A DNA stretch of 64,000 nt from Physella acuta (lineage: Eukaryota > Mollusca > Gastropoda > Physidae), in NCBI RefSeq assembly GCF_028476545.1, contig NW_026731614.1, positions 181,501-245,500 of the forward strand. Direction: 5' to 3'. How positions within the stretch are numbered: the stretch's first letter is position 1; each line of letters begins with the position of its first letter. Shown in pieces: positions 59,301 to 64,000 of the stretch. The position numbers and the translations under genes are program-made. The notes under the pieces are model-generated. The model saw only the letters and a list, made by a program, of their open reading frames with translations, made no database searches and was not told the origin of the DNA.

Positions 59301-60565
59301 TGATTGTCAAGATTGTCAGTCTTCTGACTGTCTAGTTTGTCATTGTTATGACTGTCCAGTTGGTCAGTGTTATGACTGTCCAGTTGGTCAGTGTTATGAC
59401 TGTCCAGTTGGTCAATATTATGACTGTCCAGTTGGTCAATATTATGACTGTCTAGTTGGTCAGAGTTATGGCTGTCTAGTTGGTCAGTGTTATGACTGTC
59501 CAGTTGGTCAGTGTGATGACTGTCCAGAGAGTCGGTATTATAACTGTCAAGATAGTCAGTGTTATGACTGTCCAGTTGGCCCATGTTATGACTGTCAAGA
59601 TAGTCCATGTTATGGCTGTCCAGTTGGTCCATGTTATGACTGTCCAGTTGGCTCATGTTATTATGACTGTCCAATTGGCCCATGTTATGACTGTCCAGTT
59701 GGCCCATGTTATGACTGTCCAGTTGGCCCATGTTATGACTGTCCAGTTGGCCCATGTTATGACTGTCCAGTTGGCCCATGTTATGACTGTCTAGTTGGCC
59801 CATGTTATGACTGCCCAGTTGGCCCATGTTATGACTGCCTATTTTGTCAGGGTTGTGTACACAACTTTGTGTGTAATCTTGTGTGCTTTCTTTAGCCTGC
59901 CCTACAGTATCTGTGTATGTATCCTTAGCCTTAACCCTGATCTGACCATTCCATGCCTGACCAAAGCTAACGCCACCTTTAGATAAACCTTTCCTTTGAA
60001 TCTTGCTGTATAAAAAACATCTGTCTATCATTAGACCGCTACTCAATTCACTTCCCTTTTCCTTGTCATCATCCTCTTCATCTAAAGAGCTCAATGAATC
60101 TCTTCTTGTAGGAGGGGCTGGGGTGCACTCCACCCCAAACAAATATAAATGGTCCTCCGAGTGGGGTGAGGCACTGACAGGTCTCCCTGGGGCTTCAAGC
60201 GTTACCATGGTGATCCTGGCAGGGGGTGGGTTGCCTGGTCTATGGATGGGGCTGCCAGAGACAGGCGGCTGGCGGGGTGGAGCAGTGGGGGAGGTGAGGA
60301 CAGGTACACCGCAGACCTGTGAGGTAGTGTTACCTGGGTTTGATGGCATGGGAGGAGTCGGCTCAATGATGTCACTAGCAGAGACAGTTTCATTGGCTTG
60401 CTGTATGAACTTACTTGACGCAGACACATACGATGATTCTGGTGTATCTCCGTAGATGTCTCCAGCAGAGACAGTTTCATTGGCTTGCCTTATGTACCCA
60501 CTGGGCACAGAGATGAGTGATGATTCCGGTGTGTCTCCACAGTAGTTAAATGGTTGATTTTTGTA
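56390..60565 (-). CDS. Gene 2, last exon: repeat-rich protein, 1391 codons
   Basis: The acceptor (cttttcag on minus) begins a single open frame of 1391 codons to a TAG at 56390-56392, entered in phase 0. N-terminal part: two related blocks, each with GDTPESS and [IF]-x-Q-A-N-E-T-V-S-A, then a Pro-rich stretch and an acidic LSSLDEEDDDKEK patch. Then three repeat domains in order: D[QS]LDSHNT (8 residues, ~45 copies), DGPGHSTVPVSHI (13 residues, ~33 copies) and NSKGDNEKTGAL (12 residues, ~12 copies). The unique C-terminus is Lys/Arg-rich and ends ..NPKKLRRK. No enzyme domain, signal peptide or membrane segment. The ~4.2 kb frame without a stop and phase-matched introns support a real gene. Function unknown; the protein is likely disordered, perhaps nuclear given the basic tail. 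Confidence 0.85.
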   Translation of the reverse strand, partial: YKNQPFNYCGDTPESSLISVPSGYIRQANETVSAGDIYGDTPESSYVSASSKFIQQANETVSASDIIEPTPPMPSNPGNTTSQVCGVPVLTSPTAPPRQPPVSGSPIHRPGNPPPARITMVTLEAPGRPVSASPHSEDHLYLFGVECTPAPPTRRDSLSSLDEEDDDKEKGSELSSGLMIDRCFLYSKIQRKGLSKGGVSFGQAWNGQIRVKAKDTYTDTVGQAKESTQDYTQSCVHNPDKIGSHNMGQLGSHNMGQLDSHNMGQLDSHNMGQLDSHNMGQLDSHNMGQLDSHNMGQLDSHNNMSQLDSHNMDQLDSHNMDYLDSHNMGQLDSHNTDYLDSYNTDSLDSHHTDQLDSHNTDQLDSHNSDQLDSHNIDQLDSHNIDQLDSHNTDQLDSHNTDQLDSHNNDKLDSQKTDNLDNHNTDQLDSHITDLLDSFYTDSLDSHNPDQLDSIYTEYLDSHNTDYLGSYYTDSLKSHNTDYPDSHYTYSLYSPNTEQLDSYNTDSLDSHNTDQLDSYNTDSLDSHNTDQLDSYNTDSLDSYNTDQLDSHNTDQLNSHNADQLDSHNTDSLDSHNTDQLDSHITDQLDSHNTDSLDSHNTDQLAAVLADPSNVLTAHKIVLANINQAFLGPTVQEQCISPVRCRHSVGARRPQEKSSSKLSEASLGTRGFENRESNKILRHLLTSKTSLDTVNHTKAVDGPGHSTVPVSHIEPVDGPGHSTVPVSHIDGPGHSTVPVSHIDDPGHNTVPVSHIDGLGHSTVPVSHIDGLGHSTVPVSHIDGPGHSTVPVSHIDGPGHITVPVSHIDGLGHSTVPVSHNEVSSHSTVPVSHIDDQGHITVPVIHIDGLGHSTVPVSHIDGPGHSTVPVSHIDGLGHSTVPVSHIDGPGHSRVPVSHIDGLGHNTVPVSHIEPVDGPGHSTVPASHIEVSSHSTVPVSHIDGPGHSTVPVSHIDGPGHSTVPVSHIDGPGHSTVPVSHIDGPGHSTVPVSHIDGPGHSTVPVSHIDGLGHSTVPVSYIDGPGHSTVPVSHIDGPGHNTVPVSHIDGPGHITVPVSHIDGPGHSTVPVSHIDGPGHSTVPVSHIDGLGHSTVPVSHIEVSSHSTVPVSHIEVSSHSTVPVSHIEVSSHSTSKKRRLSLKSSNKQKPEKLFMPKVCKVLLLNIDSLLTPKGTLDLSSSNKYTSSGHHRGIFQAPALNNKGDNEKTSALNSKGDNKKTGALNNKVDNGKTSALNSKGDNEKTGALNSNGDNEKTSALNSKRDNGKTSALNSKGDNEKTGALNNKGENDKTSVLNSKGDNEKAGALNSKGDNEKTGALNSKGDNENTGALNNRVEKVQAGILKVKRHKTKIQEHSSYPIQIIVDITKTYKDCNPESSITSRKSRIPRSPNPKKLRRK
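56587..56998 (-). repeat. Coding minisatellite, 36 bp x ~11.5 (gene 2)
   Basis: Encodes the 12-residue unit ALNSKGDNEKTG, charged and Asn-rich. In frame throughout. Confidence 0.92.
57185..58474 (-). repeat. Coding minisatellite, 39 bp x ~33 (gene 2)
   Basis: Encodes the 13-residue unit DGPGHSTVPVSHI, with variants DGLGH.., EVSSH.. and DDQGH... Occasional 9-bp inserts encode EPV. The frame is never broken. The reverse strand also stays open in stretches, a by-product of the periodicity. Confidence 0.95.
58758..59840 (-). repeat. Coding minisatellite, 24 bp x ~45 (gene 2)
   Basis: Encodes the 8-residue unit D[QS]LDSHNT. The N-terminal end is dominated by MGQLDSHN, the middle by mixed variants (DSFY, DSIY), and the C-terminal part alternates SYNTDSLD and SHNTDQLD with a 48-bp period. 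Confidence 0.95.
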
Positions 60566-61149
60566 CTGAAAAGTTTAGGGGGTTGTTAGTAATACAGTTT
60601 ATTAAAAATTATTAAATTAAAATAAAATTAAGCATTTTGCTAGAACAATTGGCATACTGTATAATTTAGGCAACTATGAAAAGAAAAGAGGGGTTGTTAG
60701 CTTTAATTTAATGTATTAGAAAAATTGTTATATTTAAACACTCAAATAAAAATACAAGTTATTAAAAGTCTCCATTTTTTCTGTGGTGAGTAGTTTCTAA
60801 TACTTTAAACTCTAAATTAGTACATTCTTGTATTGTCTTCAGTGATAAAAAGTCTATAGTAAACTGTTCTATGTTTATTAGCTGATGACAAGAGTCCAAT
60901 CACACAGAGTTGTCATCCCCCCCCCCCCTCCAAGCACATCTACCACTCTGCCAATATTATTTATATACAAAAAATATACTTCAACCAGTCCCCCCCCCCC
61001 CTAACAAAATTATCAAGTTAAAAACAAACTTGTGAGACAGTCTGGTAACCAAGCTAAACAACCAATAAGTGCATCTTCTGCGTATATTTTAGTTATCATA
61101 TGTCAACAAGGACTGGGTATAAACAATTAACCTCACCACATTTTTTTTT
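60566..61149 (-). other. Gene 2 intron, part
   Basis: Together with 61150-61557 this is the intron between the last two exons. C runs at 60919-60931 and 60992-61003 with tttatatacaaaaaatatac between suggest a decayed family A MITE at about 60917-61050. Confidence 0.5.
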
Positions 61150-61535
61150 ATCTAAGAAAAAGAATAAACATGAATAGATGCCTTAGACAGATATTGAAAC
61201 TGAGATGGCAGGACAAAGTGCCGAACATAGAACTATGGAGGAAAGCTAGACAGGAGCCTTTGGGTGTGCAAATAAGAAGGAGGAAGTGGCGCTGGGTGGG
61301 TCACACACTGCGAAAGGCTCACACAAATGTTACACGCCAAGCGCTTGAGTGGGAACCCCCAGGGAAAGTGGAAAAGAGGGCGCCCAAGACAGACCTGGAG
61401 GCGGAGTCTTGTTGAAGAACTGAAGCCAACAGGGATGTCTTGGGAGATGACAAAATTAATAGCCGGGGATAGGAAGAAATGGAAGGAAATGGTGGAGGCC
61501 CTATGTTCCATAAGGAGCAAAGAGGACTAAGTCAT
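61150..61535 (+). mobile_element. RTE-type LINE, 5'-truncated 3' end
   Basis: Encodes the LINE C-terminus: MNRCLRQILKLRWQDKVPN, then RRRKWRWVGHTLRKAHTN and RQALEW; after a one-base insertion (a G added in 'gagtggg') it continues as NPQGKWKRGRPRQTWRRSL and ends ..CSIRSKED before a TAA. Its last 110 bp match the fragment at 8090-8208. It lies in a gene 2 intron, antisense to the gene. Confidence 0.82.
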
Positions 61536-61557
61536 AATAAATGAATAACATGATCAC

Positions 61558-61670
61558 CTGATTGATTCTGTCTAATTGAGACAGAGCCTCTGATTCAATA
61601 TGGTCTAGGCTGCAATGGGAGGGAACTCTAGGAACAGCTACACTGTAACAATTGGTTGGGTCATTGTAGT
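61558..61670 (-). CDS. Gene 2, middle exon (113 bp)
   Basis: Bounded by acceptor ttctgatttcag and donor GTGATC on the minus strand. It enters in phase 1 (the split codon A|AC gives Asn) and leaves in phase 0. It encodes YNDPTNCYSVAVPRVPSHCS, then a 17-residue stretch ending RINQ. At the next junction the protein reads ..RINQ|YKNQPFN. It was found only because its phases fit both neighbours and its frame is open. Confidence 0.82.
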
Positions 61671-63038
61671 CTGAAATCAGAAAAAAAAAAAATTTTCATT
61701 TTAACCTAATAATCCTGATATTGCAAATTTCAGATAAAAGCAAATAAAAATACCTTTATAATAAAAACTTTTAAATGCACTAAATTGTGAAAACGAAAAC
61801 TTTCTTTCATAAATAATAAAAATATCAGCCACTCTAATTACTCTAAATGTATAAGATGTCTCATGAAGGCCTAGTTGTCAGTGATGAAGACCTTATCAGT
61901 CTCAGAGCCACAGAATTAACAACAAGGCTAAGTACTGTCAGCTGGTGAAAACCACCTCACTTTACTGAGTTATAGCTACATATATAATATATATTTCACT
62001 TCTGTGCGCATAGTAAAGTAAGTAAAGTTCCCCTTCCAAACCTGACGGTCTATGGGGTAAGTGAAGTAGAGTTCATTTGTTTCTGTGACCTCAGCATATG
62101 AAGGGATAGTGTGGTCAGCACTATACCCAGCCACCTTTATATGTTACATCAAACTCAGCAGTCTTGTGGGTGAATGTCTATATCCATTGTGTAAAAAAAA
62201 AATAATTGTGAAATTTGATTGATATATTTTTTTGTTATAATTGGATATTGTAACTGCTAACATTAATTTACACATACTAACTTTGAAAGTGAAAAATATT
62301 TATTTAAAAATATGCTGATTTAATACTTAGTCTTTAAGATGGGGTTATACTTTATTTTTTAAATCTTTCTAATTTGTCAACTTTTTAGTTATAACTAGAA
62401 TCTACATACAACAAATGTGGACTCAATATTGTCTTTTTAAATATTAATTAACACTTTTATTTCCAATAAAATACTATCTTAACATTTAGTTAACCAAATA
62501 GCTACAAATTGTAAAAAACTAACTTAAAGTGTAGCTTCATACGATGCTTTAGTTTGACTTGGGCCACAGGCTATCTATTGTCATCTAGCCTTGTTTAATT
62601 TAATTAATTTTAGTTTTTTTTTTTTATGAGAAGCTAAAAATAAAACTTTCAACTATAACTCTAAAACATGTAGAAAGAAAAACAATAGGCCTAAAGATAA
62701 ATTATAAACAAATATGATAAGTACATCTTGCACTATCTTTTATTAACTTCACTTTATTATAGCTAAAGAAAAGAGACACCTTTATTAATTTAAAACACTG
62801 CACTTAACATCTAACGTTGACTTGAAGCAACAACCCGATTTATGGCATGTAGGCTCCAAACCAGCAAAAAATATTTTTTTTATGGTTGTTACATACATGA
62901 TGCAAAAACTGTTTTATGCTGTTGTTACATACATCACATAAGATGTAAAAATTCATATGGTTGTTACATATATCATACGACATCTGGAAAAACAAATCTT
63001 GAATATTTAATAAAACCATTATTAAAAAAAGGACTTAC
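61671..63038 (-). other. Gene 2 intron
   Basis: AT-rich intron holding a reversed SINE family A copy (62030-62170: gaagtagagttcatttgttt, gggatagtgtggtcagcact). Nothing else recognised. Confidence 0.7.
62030..62170 (-). mobile_element. SINE family A, reversed, tail and body part
   Basis: Tail gtgacctcagcatatgaagg followed by gatagtgtggtcagcactat and acccagccacc; the tRNA head is missing. This copy best shows the segment that seeds the 28-bp array at 40481. Confidence 0.7.
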
Positions 63039-64000
63039 TGTTCTGAACATCTCTGATCCATGTCGCATCTAAATAGTTCTGCCCGCCAATCGTTGGGCGG
63101 TCAATGACAGCTTTCGTTATGGTTAGTGCTGATGAAGTGCACTCAGCATCAAAGACCATCACCTGATTAGTACAGTTGTCTTCATCAACCAGACCTGCCT
63201 GAGTTAAATCATTGACAGAACTTGCCAGAGACAGGCAAGGGGTGCCCTCAGTGTTGAAAATCTGTACTTGGTCGTTATTTGAGCTGTTGTCAAACAGCTC
63301 ATTAACCAAACGAGCTTCAGCGTACTTACACTCAACACACTGATGCTCTTTGTACTGTGGTGTATGTTCAGAAATAGTTTCATCGTCATAGCAACACAAG
63401 GTGCAATTAATAAACTGTGTTTGATACCTATCCTCACAGTTGTGTTCTGATATCTCCTGATTAAGAAAACTAAAATTTGTTGTCTCGTCCAGTGTTGGGG
63501 GGTCTAGAGGTAAGTTTGAATATGCACTGAACTGCTGGACTTGAAGTTGGGCAGCTTTGTTGTGGTAGGCTGCTGGGTGTGTAGGATACCTAGCAGCATT
63601 GATGGACTTTACTTGTGTGGGGAAATATGAGGCAGTCACTGGCAGGTTTGTGTTGTGGGACTGCAGGCTAGTTGAGGTCAGTGGCAGGTTTGTGTTGTGG
63701 GACCGCAGGCTAGTTGAGCTCACTGGCAGGTTTGTGTTGTGGGACCGCAGGCTAGTTGAGGTCAGTGGCAGGTTTGTGTTGTGGAACCGCAGGCTAGTTG
63801 AGCTCACTGGCAGGTTTGTGTTGTGGGACCGCAGGCTAGTTGAGCTCACTGGCAGGTTTGTGTTGTGGGACCGCAGGCTAGTTGAGGTCAGTGGCAGGTT
63901 TGTGTTGTGGAACCGCAGGCTAGTTGAGCTCACTGGCAGGTTTGTGTTGTGGGACCGCAGGCTAGTTGAGCTCACTGGCAGGTTTGTGTTGTGGGACTGC
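63039..64000 (-). CDS. Gene 2, exon cut by the window edge
   Basis: The frame is open to the window end, so the start codon lies outside; donor GTAAGT at 63038-63033 on the minus strand, phase 1. From the N-terminal side: at least 8 copies of a 14-residue unit SSTSLRSHNTNLPV, then a unique part with a Cys pattern C-x2-C-x18-C-x2-C (CTLC at 63394-63405, CVEC at 63328-63339), and a pair of related segments, DQVQIFNTEGTPCLSLASS and NQVMVFDAECTSSALTI. It ends ..YLDATWIRDVQN. The Cys pattern could bind zinc. No known domain is recognised. With the other two exons the visible protein is about 1749 residues. Confidence 0.83.
63635..64000 (-). repeat. Coding minisatellite, 42 bp x at least 8.7 (gene 2)
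   Basis: Encodes SSTSLRSHNTNLPV / LTSTSLRFHNTNLP, 14 residues per unit, and continues past the window edge. Confidence 0.95.

Overview
The window is metazoan nuclear DNA. It has GT-AG introns, AATAAA poly(A) signals, tRNA-derived SINEs, RTE-type LINE remnants, hAT-type DNA transposons and many minisatellites. A lophotrochozoan, most likely a mollusc, is my best guess from the general character of the repeats, but no marker gene here proves it. I see no operon-like organisation, rRNA, CRISPR array, LTR element or viral element.

Only two protein-coding genes can be supported. Gene 1 (+ strand, 33418-36456) has three coding exons whose splice phases match exactly and give a 647-residue, mostly disordered, probably nuclear protein. 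Its most striking part is a run of five acidic-flanked [VI]-[VI]-x-[VI] motifs spaced 16-22 residues apart, which look like tandem SUMO-interacting motifs. Gene 2 (- strand, 56390 to beyond 64000) has two complete exons and one cut by the window edge, again with matching phases. It encodes at least 1749 residues, about half of them in four coding minisatellites (24, 36, 39 and 42 bp units). Its stop codon lies at the edge of a SINE fragment. I recognise neither gene.

Region by region: 1-31 kb is a gene desert of minisatellites, G/C homopolymer tracts, hAT-like MITEs with 8-bp target duplications, SINEs and a LINE remnant split by SINEs. 31-37 kb holds gene 1 and its likely promoter side. 37-40.4 kb is AT-rich flank. 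40.4-49.4 kb is almost pure tandem repeat: a 28-bp array inside a SINE, a G-rich ~80-bp array and a 47-bp array related to a smaller one at 4.9-5.4 kb. 49.4-55.5 kb holds nested transposons and a 25-bp array. 55.5-64 kb is gene 2 with LINE and SINE copies in its introns.

The two genes show no evident functional link. The common theme is minisatellite expansion, which in the coding exons keeps to multiples of three bases and outside them usually does not. Homopolymer and TA-repeat lengths come straight from the assembly and may be unreliable.
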